Assembly (NCBI RefSeq): GCF_030758455.1
Contig: NZ_CP132353.1
Span: 806,001-870,000 of the forward strand
Length of the DNA stretch: 64,000 bases
Direction: 5' to 3'
DNA from: Erwinia pyri
GTDB lineage: Bacteria; Pseudomonadota; Gammaproteobacteria; Enterobacterales; Enterobacteriaceae
The notes below the pieces were generated by a model, which saw only the letters and a list, made by a program, of their open reading frames with translations, was not told where the DNA came from and ran no database searches. Shown one piece after another: positions 55,026-64,000 of this stretch. Made by a program: the position numbers and the translations under genes. Each line of letters starts with the position of its first letter. Within the stretch, counting starts at the first letter, position 1.

Positions 55026-55922
55026 TTACTCGCTCTGACGCAGTACGCGATGGCCGTGGCCAATCAACGCATCGGTCACTTTACGCATCAGGCGGCTTTC
55101 CGGGGCGAAGCGGTGCCAGTAGAGCATCCGCCGCTGGAACAGCCCTGGCGTTAAGTCAATCAGCTCGCCCTCGGCCAGCTCACGTTCTATCTGCAGATGG
55201 GGGATCATACAGCAGGTGGTACCCTGTCTGGCCAGCTGCACAAAGGCTTCTGAGGAGTTGACGATGTGGCACGGCACGCTGCCTGGCGACAGGTCAAAGT
55301 TCTGCTGCAAAAATGCCTGATGCATATCATCCAGATGGTCAAACGCCACCGCAGGCGCTTTCAGCAGGGCCGAGCGGGTCACGCCGTTGGGAAAGTAGCG
55401 TGCAGCGAACTCTTTCGAGCCGACAAACAGGTAATCCAGCGCGCCGAGCCGATCAACCAGGCAACTTGGCAGCGGCTGCGGCTGAATACTCACTGCCCCA
55501 ACCACTTCCCCGCGACGCAAGCGCTCCTGGGTACGGCTCTCATCCTCTACCTGCAAATTCAGGCGGACCGGAGAGTCCGTTAACACGGTTTTCAGCGCCG
55601 GGAGCAGCCAGGTTGCCAGACTGTCGGCGTTGACCGCCAGCGAGAGCAGCAGAGGCGTGGTTCCGCCGTTTTCATCACCCAGCCACTGCTCTTCCAGCAG
55701 CTCGACCTGGTGCAGCAGCGCCAGCAGCTTTTGTCCCTGCTCAGTAGGGCGCGGCGGCACGGTGCGCACCAGCAACGGCTGACCAAACATATTTTCCAGC
55801 TGTTTGATCCGCTGGGAAACAGCCGACTGAGTAATACAAAGCTTTTGCGCTGCGCGCTCAAAGCCGCGCTCGCGAATGACGGCATCCAGCGCCTGAAGCG
55901 TTCGATAATCCGGGCGTTTCAT
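55026..55922 (-). CDS. argP: LysR-type regulator ArgP (IciA)
   Basis: 298 residues from ATG 55922. The winged helix-turn-helix is [20 protein letters not shown] followed by [36 protein letters not shown] is the linker motif. The effector domain responds to arginine and lysine. It activates argO and modulates other genes. It is divergent from rpiA. A longer frame up to 56123 crosses the rpiA start and is rejected. Confidence 0.95.
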   Translation of the reverse strand: MKRPDYRTLQALDAVIRERGFERAAQKLCITQSAVSQRIKQLENMFGQPLLVRTVPPRPTEQGQKLLALLHQVELLEEQWLGDENGGTTPLLLSLAVNADSLATWLLPALKTVLTDSPVRLNLQVEDESRTQERLRRGEVVGAVSIQPQPLPSCLVDRLGALDYLFVGSKEFAARYFPNGVTRSALLKAPAVAFDHLDDMHQAFLQQNFDLSPGSVPCHIVNSSEAFVQLARQGTTCCMIPHLQIERELAEGELIDLTPGLFQRRMLYWHRFAPESRLMRKVTDALIGHGHRVLRQSE

Positions 55923-56116
55923 TGTGGGTATAAACTCTCTTTCAGGTGTGGAAACTGCACTATGCCATAAATTTGTCATTTTCCCCCAGGGCAATAAACA
56001 CTTTATCGCTTTGTGGGCCCGCTTCCAAACTGCCAACAAATGCCGCGTGAAGGCGGTGATTTCTCTCCCGGTTGTTTTATACTGGCGCCACGATCCCATC
56101 GGAATTGAAACTGACC

Positions 56117-56776
56117 ATGACACAGGATGAACTGAAAAAAGCCGTTGGCTGGGCCGCGCTGGACTACGTGACCCCAGGTACCATTGTTGGCGTAGGAACG
56201 GGTTCCACTGCCGCGCACTTTATCGATGCCTTAGGCTCCATCAGGCATCAGATTGACGGGGCGGTCTCCAGCTCGGAGGCTTCTACCGAAAAGCTGAAAG
56301 CGCTGGGTATTCCGGTCTTCGATCTCAATGAGGTTGATTCTCTCGCTGTCTATGTTGATGGCGCGGATGAGATCAACGGCATGATGCAGATGATCAAAGG
56401 CGGCGGCGCGGCCTTAACGCGGGAAAAAATCATCTCTGCCGTTGCGGATAAGTTTGTCTGCATCGCCGATGAATCCAAGCAGGTGGATGTGCTGGGCCGT
56501 TTTCCTCTGCCGGTAGAGGTGATCCCTATGGCGCGCAGCTATGTGGCGAGAGAACTGGTCAAGCTGGGTGGCCTGCCGGAATACCGCCAGCATGTGCTGA
56601 CCGATAACGGCAATATCATCCTCGACGTGCATAACCTGAAGATCCTTGATGCAGTTGCGCTGGAAATTGCCATTAATGCGCTGCCCGGCGTGGTGACGGT
56701 GGGGCTGTTTGCGGCGCGTTCAGCCGACGTTGCGCTGATCGGCACGGCCAACGGCGTGAAGACCATACAAAAATGA
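56117..56776 (+). CDS. rpiA: Ribose-5-phosphate isomerase A
   Basis: 219 residues from ATG 56117, the E. coli length. Motifs: [52 protein letters not shown] with catalytic Asp/Glu, then [12 protein letters not shown] and [11 protein letters not shown]. It interconverts ribose and ribulose 5-phosphate. The gap to argP is about 190 bases. A stem-loop follows. Confidence 0.97.
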   Translation: MTQDELKKAVGWAALDYVTPGTIVGVGTGSTAAHFIDALGSIRHQIDGAVSSSEASTEKLKALGIPVFDLNEVDSLAVYVDGADEINGMMQMIKGGGAALTREKIISAVADKFVCIADESKQVDVLGRFPLPVEVIPMARSYVARELVKLGGLPEYRQHVLTDNGNIILDVHNLKILDAVALEIAINALPGVVTVGLFAARSADVALIGTANGVKTIQK

Positions 56777-56781
56777 TCTTA

Positions 56782-56806
56782 CCGGCGCCGGACCGGTGCC
56801 GGCTAT
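56782..56806 (+). terminator. Probable terminator after rpiA
   Basis: CCGGCGCC (56782-56789) pairs with GGTGCCGG (56795-56802), with one G-U, followed by CTATTTT. It lies 5 bases after the stop. The T run is short. Confidence 0.7.
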
Positions 56807-56847
56807 TTTCAGCTAAAAAAACATCTTTTATGACAGCGGTGAAATTT

Positions 56848-56863
56848 GGTGACTTATGTCACA
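56848..56863. promoter_or_regulatory. CRP-like site upstream of serA
   Basis: GGTGA-N6-TCACA matches 9 of 10 core CRP positions, 218-233 bases before serA. In E. coli serA has a distal cAMP-CRP-responsive promoter, so the position is sensible. The remaining 200 bases before serA show no gene. Confidence 0.5.
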
Positions 56864-57080
56864 TAACAGACCGCCGCAGGGCAATCCTGCTGATCCTACC
56901 GCATGCACCGTGATTATCTGCCGAAATGTACTGCCACTCCCCGTCGCCATGCTACCCGCCAGGTAATCGTTTGTATTGCCGCAGGGCGAAAATTTGATAT
57001 TTTGACAGAAGGCTAACTTATACCCGGGTTAAGAGAGGGATAAGCTGGCACTTCTGAAGTCTGCTAAATAGGGTCGGGAA

Positions 57081-58316
57081 ATGGCAAAAGTATCACTGGA
57101 GAAAGACAAGATTAAGTTCCTGCTGGTGGAAGGCGTCCACCAGAGCGCGGTGGAAAACCTGCGTGCATCAGGGTACACCAACATTGAATTTCACAAGGGT
57201 GCGCTGGACAGTGAAGCGCTGAAAGAGTCGATCCGCGATGCGCATTTCATCGGTATCCGTTCGCGTACCAACCTCACTGAAGAGATTTTCGCCGCGGCAG
57301 AAAAACTGGTGGCGGTAGGCTGCTTCTGTATCGGCACCAATCAGGTTGACCTGAATGCAGCCGCTAAGCGCGGCGTGCCGGTATTCAACGCGCCATTCTC
57401 CAATACCCGATCCGTAGCAGAGCTGGTTATCGGCGAGCTGCTGTTGATGCTGCGCGGCGTGCCGGCAGCCAATGCCAAAGCCCACCGCGGCATCTGGAAC
57501 AAACTGGCGGTGGGATCTTACGAGGCCCGTGGCAAAAAGCTGGGGATCATCGGTTATGGCCATATCGGCATGCAGCTGGGCGTGCTGGCAGAGAGCCTGG
57601 GCATGCACGTGTTCTTCTATGATATTGAGAACAAGCTGCCGCTGGGTAACGCCACCCAGGTTCGCTATCTCTCTGACCTGCTGAACATGAGTGATGTGGT
57701 CAGCCTGCACGTGCCGGAAACCCTCTCCACCCAGAACATGATGGGCGCAGAGGAGCTGGCGATGATGAAGCCGGGCGCGCTGCTGATCAACGCCTCTCGC
57801 GGCACCGTGGTGGATATCCCCGCGCTGTGTAAAGTGCTGGCGGATAAGCATCTTGCGGGCGCAGCGATCGACGTTTTCCCGGAAGAGCCAGCCACCAACA
57901 GCGATCCGTTCAACTCGCCGCTGTGTGAGTTTGATAACGTGATCCTGACGCCGCACATTGGCGGCTCAACGCAGGAAGCGCAGGAGAACATCGGGATTGA
58001 AGTAGCCGGTAAGCTGGCGAAATACTCCGATAACGGCTCCACGCTCTCTGCCGTTAACTTCCCGGAAGTTTCGCTGCCGATGCATGGCGACCAGAGCCGC
58101 CTGCTGCATATCCATGAGAACCGTCCTGGCGTGCTGACGGCCATCAACAACATCTTTGCTGGTCAGGGCATCAACATCGCCGCCCAGTACCTGCAAACGA
58201 CCCCGCAGATGGGGTATGTGGTGATCGATATCGACGCGCCGCAGGATGTTGCCAATACCGCGCTGCAGCTGATGAAAGCGATCCCGGGGACTATTCGCGC
58301 CCGCCTGCTGTTCTAA
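57081..58316 (+). CDS. serA: D-3-phosphoglycerate dehydrogenase
   Basis: 411 residues (E. coli 410). NAD fold LGIIGYGHIGMQLGVLAE (about 153-170), the catalytic Arg in INASRGTVVDIPAL and His in NVILTPHIGGSTQEAQENIG. The C-terminal ACT domain (LLHIHENRPGVLTAINNIF) binds serine for feedback inhibition. It starts serine synthesis from 3-phosphoglycerate. It is convergent with fau; a terminator lies between. Confidence 0.97.
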   Translation: MAKVSLEKDKIKFLLVEGVHQSAVENLRASGYTNIEFHKGALDSEALKESIRDAHFIGIRSRTNLTEEIFAAAEKLVAVGCFCIGTNQVDLNAAAKRGVPVFNAPFSNTRSVAELVIGELLLMLRGVPAANAKAHRGIWNKLAVGSYEARGKKLGIIGYGHIGMQLGVLAESLGMHVFFYDIENKLPLGNATQVRYLSDLLNMSDVVSLHVPETLSTQNMMGAEELAMMKPGALLINASRGTVVDIPALCKVLADKHLAGAAIDVFPEEPATNSDPFNSPLCEFDNVILTPHIGGSTQEAQENIGIEVAGKLAKYSDNGSTLSAVNFPEVSLPMHGDQSRLLHIHENRPGVLTAINNIFAGQGINIAAQYLQTTPQMGYVVIDIDAPQDVANTALQLMKAIPGTIRARLLF

Positions 58317-58381
58317 GCATGAGCGGCAGAAGCTGAATCTGGCTTTCTGGCTGACATAGCCGCTTTATCCGCGCTGGCAGT

Positions 58382-58415
58382 AAAGCCCCGACAGATTTTC
58401 TGCCGGGGCTTTGTT
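58382..58415. terminator. Bidirectional terminator between serA and fau
   Basis: AAAGCCCCG at 58382 pairs with CGGGGCTTT ending near 58412, followed by GTTTT. The A/T flanks allow use in both directions between these convergent genes. Confidence 0.88.
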
Positions 58416-58423
58416 TTATCTGC

Positions 58424-59011
58424 TTACCACTGCCAGATATGTGAAGGGGTAATAATGGCTGGCAGCGGCACGTCCCACTCTGCCACCGGCAGCTCATCGA
58501 CCTGCTGACAGTCATGCGCCAGACCCACCGGCAGACAGCCGTGCTGCTGCCAGTTTTGCAGCGTGCGGTCATAAAAGCCGCCGCCCATTCCCAGACGCTG
58601 TCCCTGACGGTCAAAGGCCACCAGCGGCACCATCACCAGATCCAGCTCATCCAGCGTCGCCAGATGGCGTATATCCAGCGGCGGCTCAGGAATGTTCAGG
58701 CGATTGAGCGTCAGTAGGGTAGTGGGCTCATAGCGGATAAACAGCAGCTGCCCGGCAGAAAAGGGGTGAAGCACCGGCAAATAGACCTGCTGTTTGTGCT
58801 GCCACAGTTTGGCAATCAGCGGTCGGGTGCCCAGCTCGCCATCAAAAGAGAGAAACAGCGCGATTTTTTTAGCCTGCTGTAGCGGGGCGAAATTCAGCGC
58901 ACGTTCAGCGGCCTGCACCGCCGCAGTTTGCTGCTGCTCTGGCGTCAGCGCGCGACGGAGATGGCGCACATGGGTACGGATATCCTGTCGGTCAAAAAGA
59001 TTGAGGCTCAT
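58424..59011 (-). CDS. fau: 5-formyltetrahydrofolate cyclo-ligase
   Basis: 195 residues from ATG 59011. ALTPEQQQTAAVQAAERAL opens the family region, VYLPVLHPFSAGQLLFIRY follows, and the ATP loop LVAFDRQGQRLGMGGGFYDRTL is the signature. It converts 5-formyl-THF to 5,10-methenyl-THF. In E. coli the gene (ygfA) is co-transcribed with the 6S RNA, which also lies directly upstream here. An N-terminal dozen residues extend beyond E. coli. Confidence 0.94.
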   Translation of the reverse strand: MSLNLFDRQDIRTHVRHLRRALTPEQQQTAAVQAAERALNFAPLQQAKKIALFLSFDGELGTRPLIAKLWQHKQQVYLPVLHPFSAGQLLFIRYEPTTLLTLNRLNIPEPPLDIRHLATLDELDLVMVPLVAFDRQGQRLGMGGGFYDRTLQNWQQHGCLPVGLAHDCQQVDELPVAEWDVPLPAIITPSHIWQW

Positions 59012-59158
59012 GCATTCCTCACGTTCAGGCTGGCTAAAAGAGGTTACCAGAAGGGTGCCACAGCTTGATACGGAGTTCGAGTTCTTCAGCAGCAACGGGC
59101 TAAAATTCGTAGCGCAAATGGTGTGGATAGAGAGACTAACCGGGATGGAACTGAATGA

Positions 59159-59341
59159 GGAATCTCCGAGATGCCGCCGCAGGCTGTAACCCTTGAACCC
59201 TTGGTTCAAGGTGAGACTGCCGTCGTAGCCATCAGGCTTCTCGGACGAACCGAGCTTGCACACAGGTTACAGAGCGTCAGACTCTGTTGGTATTAAATAT
59301 CGGCTCAGGGGACTGGCCCGCTTGCAAACATCTCAGAGAAT
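59159..59341 (-). ncRNA. ssrS: 6S RNA
   Basis: The 183 bases on the minus strand match the E. coli 6S RNA at both ends. The 5' part has CTCTGAGATGTTTGCAAGCG then GGCCAGTCCCCTGAGCCGAT. The 3' part has CCTTGAACCAAGGGTTCAAG then GGTTACAGCCTGCGGCGG and CATCTCGGAGATTCC. The two ends pair, and the middle, which is less conserved, forms the open bubble that mimics a promoter. It binds sigma-70 RNA polymerase in stationary phase. It sits between zapA and fau as in other enterobacteria. The exact 5' base is uncertain by one or two. Confidence 0.95.
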
Positions 59342-59384
59342 TTTTTTACTCCACCGTTACTCTAGCATGAATAACGATGAGGTG

Positions 59385-59714
59385 TTATTCGAACTTGCTT
59401 CCGGTTCTATCTGTTATGCGACCCTGTTCAAGCAATGCCTGTTCAATGGTCTGCTGCAGCATCCGGATACGCTGCTCCATGTTACTGGCGTAGTCGCGGG
59501 TTTTAACTTTTTCCGCAGCCAGTTCATGACAGATATTCAGGGCAGCGATAAAAACCAGCTGCTCGGTATTTGTGACTCTAGTGCGAACTTTTAAATCTTG
59601 CAACCGTTGATTGAGATCTTCAGCAGCCATGTTCAGCGCATCTTGCTGTTCTGGCGGACAATTTACTCGTAACGAACGGCCAAAAATTTGAATATCTACC
59701 GGTTGTGCAGACAT
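59385..59714 (-). CDS. zapA: Cell division protein ZapA
   Basis: 109 residues from ATG 59714, the E. coli length; the frame continues upstream without family similarity. [20 protein letters not shown] at the start, then the long coiled coil ([49 protein letters not shown]). It bundles FtsZ filaments at the division ring. It is divergent from ygfB and followed by the 6S RNA on the same strand. Confidence 0.96.
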   Translation of the reverse strand: MSAQPVDIQIFGRSLRVNCPPEQQDALNMAAEDLNQRLQDLKVRTRVTNTEQLVFIAALNICHELAAEKVKTRDYASNMEQRIRMLQQTIEQALLEQGRITDRTGSKFE

Positions 59715-59884
59715 GCCACCATCCTGACTGATTACTCTACCGCCAATCTTCCCACCGCTAGCGGAGTGGGAGGGTAGGCGACTATAACTACGCCTTATAG
59801 AAGAAACAACCCCTTTTCTGGAATCGTTGAGGCACCTGGTGGTAGCATAACACGAACTTATCCAGCCAACGATGACCAAAACGT

Positions 59885-60463
59885 ATGTCACTATCAAACA
59901 CAATGCCGGGCTATGACGCGCTGGCTTCAGCACTGACGCAGCAGGGCGTAGGGATGACACCTGCCGAAATGCACGGGCTACTCAGCGGAATGATCTGTGG
60001 CGGCACGAAAGAGAGCGGTTGGCAGACGCTGGTCCATGAGCTGACTAACGAAGGCATGGCTTTCTCCCAGTCGCTGGCTTTGCCGCTGCAGCAGCTGCAT
60101 GAAGCGATCGGCAACACGCTTGAGGAGGAGGGTTTCCTGTTCCAGCTTTATCTGCCGGATGACGAAGATATCAGCGTGTTTGATCGCGCCGATGCGTTAG
60201 CTGGTTGGGTGAACCATTTCCTGCTTGGTCTGGGCGTCTCTCAGCCTAAACTCGACAAGGTAAAAGGCGAGACGGGCGAAGCGATCGACGATCTGCGGAC
60301 GATTGCGCAATTGGGCTACGATGAAGATGAAGATCAGGAAGAGCTGGAGCAGTCGCTGGAAGAGGTGATTGAGTACGTTCGCGTTGCCGCGCTGCTCTGC
60401 CATGATACCTTCACCCACATTGTGCCCACGGCTGTGGAAGTGAAAAAACCGACCCTGCACTAA
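59885..60463 (+). CDS. ygfB: YgfB/YecA-type UPF0149 protein
   Basis: 192 residues: [33 protein letters not shown] at the start, [24 protein letters not shown] VNHF segment, and an acidic stretch ([16 protein letters not shown]). This is the UPF0149 family; a Pseudomonas homologue affects beta-lactam resistance through AmpDh3, but no role is proven here. It is followed by pepP after 23 bases, heading the ygfB-pepP-ubiH-ubiI operon. Confidence 0.92.
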   Translation: MSLSNTMPGYDALASALTQQGVGMTPAEMHGLLSGMICGGTKESGWQTLVHELTNEGMAFSQSLALPLQQLHEAIGNTLEEEGFLFQLYLPDDEDISVFDRADALAGWVNHFLLGLGVSQPKLDKVKGETGEAIDDLRTIAQLGYDEDEDQEELEQSLEEVIEYVRVAALLCHDTFTHIVPTAVEVKKPTLH

Positions 60464-60486
60464 GCGGGTAACATCAGGAGAGAGGG

Positions 60487-61800
60487 ATGACCCAGCAAGA
60501 ATTCTTATGTCGTCGGCAGGCGCTGCTGAGCAAAATGGCCCCGGCCACGGCGGCGGTGATCTTTGCGGCCCCGGAAGCCACGCGAAGCAACGACAGCGAA
60601 TACCCCTACCGTCAGAACAGCGACTTCTGGTATTTCACCGGCTTCAACGAGCCTGAAGCGGTACTGGTGCTGATCAAAAGCGACGAAAGCCATAATCACA
60701 GCGTGCTGTTTAACCGCGTGCGTGATCTGACGGCGGAAATCTGGTTTGGTCGCCGTCTTGGGCAGGATGCCGCTCCGGAGAAGCTTGCTGTAGACCGCGC
60801 GCTACCTTATGACGACATTGCTGAGCAGCTGCCGCAGCTGTTGAACGGACTGGATGGGGTTTATCACGCGCAGGGGCTGTACGCCGAAGCCGATGCGCTG
60901 CTGTTTGCCGCCCTGGAAAAATTGCGGGCCGGTTCCCGGCAGAATCTCAAAGCGCCCGCCTCGGTTACCGACTGGCGTCCCATCGTTCATGAAATGCGTC
61001 TCTTCAAGTCCCCCGAAGAGCAGGCCATTTTACGTGAAGCGGGCCGTATCAGCGCGCTGGCGCATACCCGCGCCATGCAGCAGTGCCGCCCCGGCATGTT
61101 CGAATATCAGCTGGAAGGGGAGATCCATCACGAATTCAGTCGTCATGGCGCGCGCTATCCCTCCTACAACACCATCGTTGGCGCAGGCGAAAACGGCTGC
61201 ATCCTGCACTACACCGAGAATGAGAGCCAGATGCGCGAGGGCGATCTGGTGCTGATTGATGCCGGCTGTGAGCTGCAGGGCTATGCGGGCGATATCACGC
61301 GAACTTTCCCGGTCAGCGGCAAGTTTACCGCCCCCCAGCGCGCTATTTATGACATTGTGCTCAAGTCACTCAACACGGCGCTTAAATTGTTCCGCCCTGG
61401 CACCAGCATCCGTGAAGTGAATGCGGAAGTGGTCCGCATCATGGTCACCGGGCTGGTGAAGCTGGGCGTGATGAAAGGTGAAGTGGAGACACTGATTGCA
61501 GAGCAGGCGCATCGCCAGTTCTTTATGCACGGGCTGAGCCACTGGCTGGGGCTGGACGTTCACGACGTAGGTCATTACGGCAGCGATCGTGACCGCGTAC
61601 TGGAACCTGGAATGGTTATCACCGTCGAGCCGGGCCTCTATATCGCTCCGGATGCGGATGTCCCGGCAGAGTACCGCGGTATCGGGATCCGCGTGGAAGA
61701 TGACATCATTATCACCGCCGACGGCAATGAAAATCTCACCGACAGCGTGGTAAAAGAGGCGGATGAGATTGAAGCACTGATGGCGGCAGCGAAAGCGTAA
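60487..61800 (+). CDS. pepP: Xaa-Pro aminopeptidase P
   Basis: 437 residues. The pita-bread C-domain carries the two-Mn ligands: Asp pair in LIDAGCELQGYAGDITRTFP, His in MHGLSHWLGLDVHDVGHYG, Glu in ITVEPGLYIAPDAD and in GIGIRVEDDIIIT. It removes N-terminal residues next to proline. AGGAGAGAGG precedes the ATG. Its TAATG end overlaps the ubiH start, so the two are coupled. Confidence 0.96.
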   Translation: MTQQEFLCRRQALLSKMAPATAAVIFAAPEATRSNDSEYPYRQNSDFWYFTGFNEPEAVLVLIKSDESHNHSVLFNRVRDLTAEIWFGRRLGQDAAPEKLAVDRALPYDDIAEQLPQLLNGLDGVYHAQGLYAEADALLFAALEKLRAGSRQNLKAPASVTDWRPIVHEMRLFKSPEEQAILREAGRISALAHTRAMQQCRPGMFEYQLEGEIHHEFSRHGARYPSYNTIVGAGENGCILHYTENESQMREGDLVLIDAGCELQGYAGDITRTFPVSGKFTAPQRAIYDIVLKSLNTALKLFRPGTSIREVNAEVVRIMVTGLVKLGVMKGEVETLIAEQAHRQFFMHGLSHWLGLDVHDVGHYGSDRDRVLEPGMVITVEPGLYIAPDADVPAEYRGIGIRVEDDIIITADGNENLTDSVVKEADEIEALMAAAKA

Positions 61801-62978
61801 TGAGCATTGTAATTGCAGGCGGAGGAATGGCTGGCGCCACGCTGGCGCTGGCTGTTTCTCATCTCACGCAGGGAAAAGTGCCGGTCACGCTGGTGGAAGC
61901 TACTGCGCCAGCCAGCCGGACGCATCCGGGCTATGACGGCCGGGCGATTGCGCTGGCTGAAGGTACCTGTCAGCAGCTGGCCGCCATTAATCTGTGGCCG
62001 TTTCTCCACTCCTGCGCCACGGCGATCACGCACGTACACGTCAGCGATCGCGGGCACGCCAGCTTTGTTTCGCTGGCGGCAGCCGAACATGGCATCTCAG
62101 CGCTGGGGCAGGTGGTGGAGCTGCATGATGTCGGCCAGCGCCTGTTCAGCCTGCTTGAGAAAGCGCCCGGCGTGCGGCTGTGCTGCCCGGCTAAAGTCAC
62201 GCAGGTGATACGTAACCAGCAGAGTACCAGCGTGACGCTGAGCAGTGGCGAAACGCTGGAAGCTCAGCTGCTGGTAGCCGCAGATGGGTCACGTTCTGCC
62301 GTTGCGGCCTCCTGTGGCGTACAGTGGCAGTCGCACGATTATCAGCAGATAGCGGTTATCGCCAACGTCTCCACGCAGCAGCCGCACGGTGGACGCGCCT
62401 TTGAGCGCTTTACCGAGCACGGTCCGCTGGCCCTGTTGCCGATGTCGGCAGGAAGAAGCTCGCTGGTCTGGTGCCATCCTCTGCAGGAGAAGGCTACCGT
62501 TGACGGCTGGAGCGACAGCCAGTTTATGGCGGAGCTGCAGAAAGCTTTCGGCTGGCGGCTGGGTCGTATCACTCAGGTAGGTCAGCGACACAGCTATCCT
62601 CTTCAGTTGCAGGCCGCCTCTCAGCATGTTTCTCACCGGCTGGCGCTGGTGGGCAATGCGGCGCAAACGCTGCACCCTATTGCCGGTCAGGGTTTCAATC
62701 TGGGGCTCAGGGATGTGATGTCCCTTGCGGAAACCGTGGCCGCATCCTGGCGCACAGGCGAAGATGTGGGGAGCTATGCCACGTTGCAGCGCTATCAGCA
62801 GCGTCGCCAGCCGGATGCTGCCGCCACTATTGGCATTACCGACACGCTGGTCAGGCTGTTTGCTAACCGCTATATACCGCTGGTGGCAGGACGCACTCTT
62901 GGCCTGATGGCCATGGACGCGCTACCGCCAGTGCGGAATTTGCTTGCCGAGCGCACGTTAGGCTGGGTCGAGCGTTAA
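61800..62978 (+). CDS. ubiH: 2-octaprenyl-6-methoxyphenol hydroxylase
   Basis: 392 residues of the UbiH/UbiF/UbiI FAD monooxygenase family. The FAD fold begins MSIVIAGGGMAGATLALAV, DGRAIALAEGTCQQL is the second motif, LLVAADGSRSAVA carries the DG motif, and HRLALVGNAAQTLHPIAGQG the GD-type FAD motif with N in place of D. It performs a ring hydroxylation in ubiquinone synthesis. It is coupled to pepP upstream and followed 13 bases later by ubiI. Confidence 0.95.
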   Translation: MSIVIAGGGMAGATLALAVSHLTQGKVPVTLVEATAPASRTHPGYDGRAIALAEGTCQQLAAINLWPFLHSCATAITHVHVSDRGHASFVSLAAAEHGISALGQVVELHDVGQRLFSLLEKAPGVRLCCPAKVTQVIRNQQSTSVTLSSGETLEAQLLVAADGSRSAVAASCGVQWQSHDYQQIAVIANVSTQQPHGGRAFERFTEHGPLALLPMSAGRSSLVWCHPLQEKATVDGWSDSQFMAELQKAFGWRLGRITQVGQRHSYPLQLQAASQHVSHRLALVGNAAQTLHPIAGQGFNLGLRDVMSLAETVAASWRTGEDVGSYATLQRYQQRRQPDAAATIGITDTLVRLFANRYIPLVAGRTLGLMAMDALPPVRNLLAERTLGWVER

Positions 62979-62991
62979 GGAGAAAGCAGTA

Positions 62992-64000
62992 ATGCAAACT
63001 TATGATCTCATCGTCGCAGGCGGCGGTATGGTTGGACTCGCCGTAGCCTGTGGCCTGCAGGGCACGGGGCTGAAAATCGCCGTGCTGGAACGCGAGCCAG
63101 AGCAAGCGTTTACCCTTACAGCAGAGCCCGCGCTACGCGTCTCTGCTATCAACGCCGCCAGCGAGCGCCTGCTTCAGCATCTTGATGTCTGGACCACCAT
63201 CCTGTCGACACGCGCCAGCGCTTATCATGGCATGGAGGTGTGGGACCGCGACAGCTTCGGGCGCATCGCTTTTGACGATGGCCAGCAGGGCCTGGCCCAT
63301 CTTGGGCATATCGTAGAGAACCCGGTCATTCACCACGCATTGTGGAAAAAAGCCAGCGAACTCAGCAACGTCACGCTGATTGCCCCCGCTGAACTTCAGC
63401 AGGTCGCCTTTGGTGACAACGAAGCGTTTGTGACCCTGAAGGATGGCACCATGATGAGTGCCCGGCTGCTGGTGGCTGCCGATGGTGCCAACTCCTGGTT
63501 GCGTAATAAAGCCGATATTCCGCTGGCCTTCTGGGATTACGAGCACCATGCGCTGGTCGCCAACATCCGCACGGAGCAGCCTCATGAGGCGGTAGCGCGT
63601 CAGGTCTTCCACGGTGACGGGATCCTGGCCTTCTTACCACTAAACGAACCTGACCTCTGCTCTATCGTCTGGTCCGTTTCTCCGCAGGAAGCGACCCGTT
63701 TGCAGTCAATGCCTGCTGAGGTCTTCAATCAGCAGCTTTCCGTGGCGTTCGATATGCGGCTGGGGCTGTGTAAAGTAGAGGGCGAGCGTAAAACATTCCC
63801 GCTGATGGGGCGCTATGCGCGTAATTTCGCGGCGCACCGCCTGGCGCTGGTGGGCGATGCCGCGCATACCATTCATCCGCTGGCCGGGCAGGGCGTTAAC
63901 CTGGGCTTTATGGATGCGGCTGAACTGATAGGCGAAGTAAAACGCCTGAATCAGCAGGGTAAAGATATTGGGCAGCATCTCTACCTGCGTCGTTACGAGC
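62992..64000 (+). CDS. ubiI: 2-octaprenylphenol hydroxylase UbiI (3' end outside the window)
   Basis: 336 codons to the window edge from ATG 62992, with AAGGAGAAAG before it. The FAD fold begins MQTYDLIVAGGGMVGLAVAC, ALRVSAINAASERLL follows, LLVAADGANSWLR carries the DG motif and LALVGDAAHTIHPLAGQG the GD motif. This is the VisC/UbiI C5-hydroxylase of ubiquinone synthesis. About 60 C-terminal residues lie beyond the window. No mutation is visible. Confidence 0.95.
   Translation, partial: MQTYDLIVAGGGMVGLAVACGLQGTGLKIAVLEREPEQAFTLTAEPALRVSAINAASERLLQHLDVWTTILSTRASAYHGMEVWDRDSFGRIAFDDGQQGLAHLGHIVENPVIHHALWKKASELSNVTLIAPAELQQVAFGDNEAFVTLKDGTMMSARLLVAADGANSWLRNKADIPLAFWDYEHHALVANIRTEQPHEAVARQVFHGDGILAFLPLNEPDLCSIVWSVSPQEATRLQSMPAEVFNQQLSVAFDMRLGLCKVEGERKTFPLMGRYARNFAAHRLALVGDAAHTIHPLAGQGVNLGFMDAAELIGEVKRLNQQGKDIGQHLYLRRYE

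Noticed and set aside
56072..56116. Upstream extension of rpiA
   Set aside because: ATG 56117 gives the exact family N-terminus and length; the extra codons show no similarity.

Overview
The window is chromosomal DNA of an enterobacterium, most likely Erwiniaceae (Erwinia/Pantoea type). From about 20.3 kb to the right edge it keeps the backbone order known from Escherichia coli: speC, mltC-yggX-mutY, trmB-yggL, yggN, hemW-rdgB-yggT-yggS, pilT, ruvX-yqgE, gshB, rsmE, endA, sprT, galP, metK, yqgB-speA-speB, loiP, tktA, epd-pgk-fbaA, mscS, argO, yggE, argP, rpiA, serA, fau, 6S RNA, zapA, ygfB-pepP-ubiH-ubiI. The family assignment is an inference from protein resemblance and the type of accessory genes; genus and species cannot be fixed by reading alone.

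The left 12 kb is accessory and ends at the 3' side of a tRNA-Phe gene (11944-12019, minus), a classical island insertion point. It holds a partial DJ-1/PfpI gene, the collapsed remains of a type VI secretion locus (a tssB'-'tssG in-frame fusion followed by open tssJ and tssE), a bglG-bglF-bglB aryl-beta-glucoside operon with two RNA antiterminator/terminator elements, and a peroxide-defence pair (manganese catalase and KatG). Decayed C-terminal fragments of tyrosine recombinases lie on both sides of that pair, the right one next to the tRNA.

Between the tRNA and speC (12.2-19.9 kb) is a divergent catabolic cluster. A polar amino-acid-type ABC importer and an FAD oxidoreductase read leftward. 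An IclR regulator, a short-chain dehydrogenase and a second FAD oxidoreductase read rightward. A perfect 15-bp palindrome sits beside the IclR start. The substrate is unknown. Between speC and mltC, where E. coli has nupG, there is a TetR regulator divergent from a two-gene unit corresponding to the two halves of the plant Tm-1 protein.

The backbone covers central carbon metabolism (tktA, epd-pgk-fbaA, rpiA, galP), polyamine synthesis (speA, speB, speC), SAM and serine synthesis (metK, serA), nucleic-acid and nucleotide quality control (mutY, rdgB, ruvX, trmB, rsmE), redox and iron (gshB, yggX), envelope (mltC, loiP, mscS, yggE) and ubiquinone hydroxylation (ubiH, ubiI). Readable regulatory sites include a GalR/GalS operator with an adjacent CRP site at galP, a MetJ box array at metK, a Cra site at epd, an OxyR-like core at katG and CRP-like sites at epd and serA. 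I found no CRISPR array, no complete insertion sequence and no intact prophage gene.
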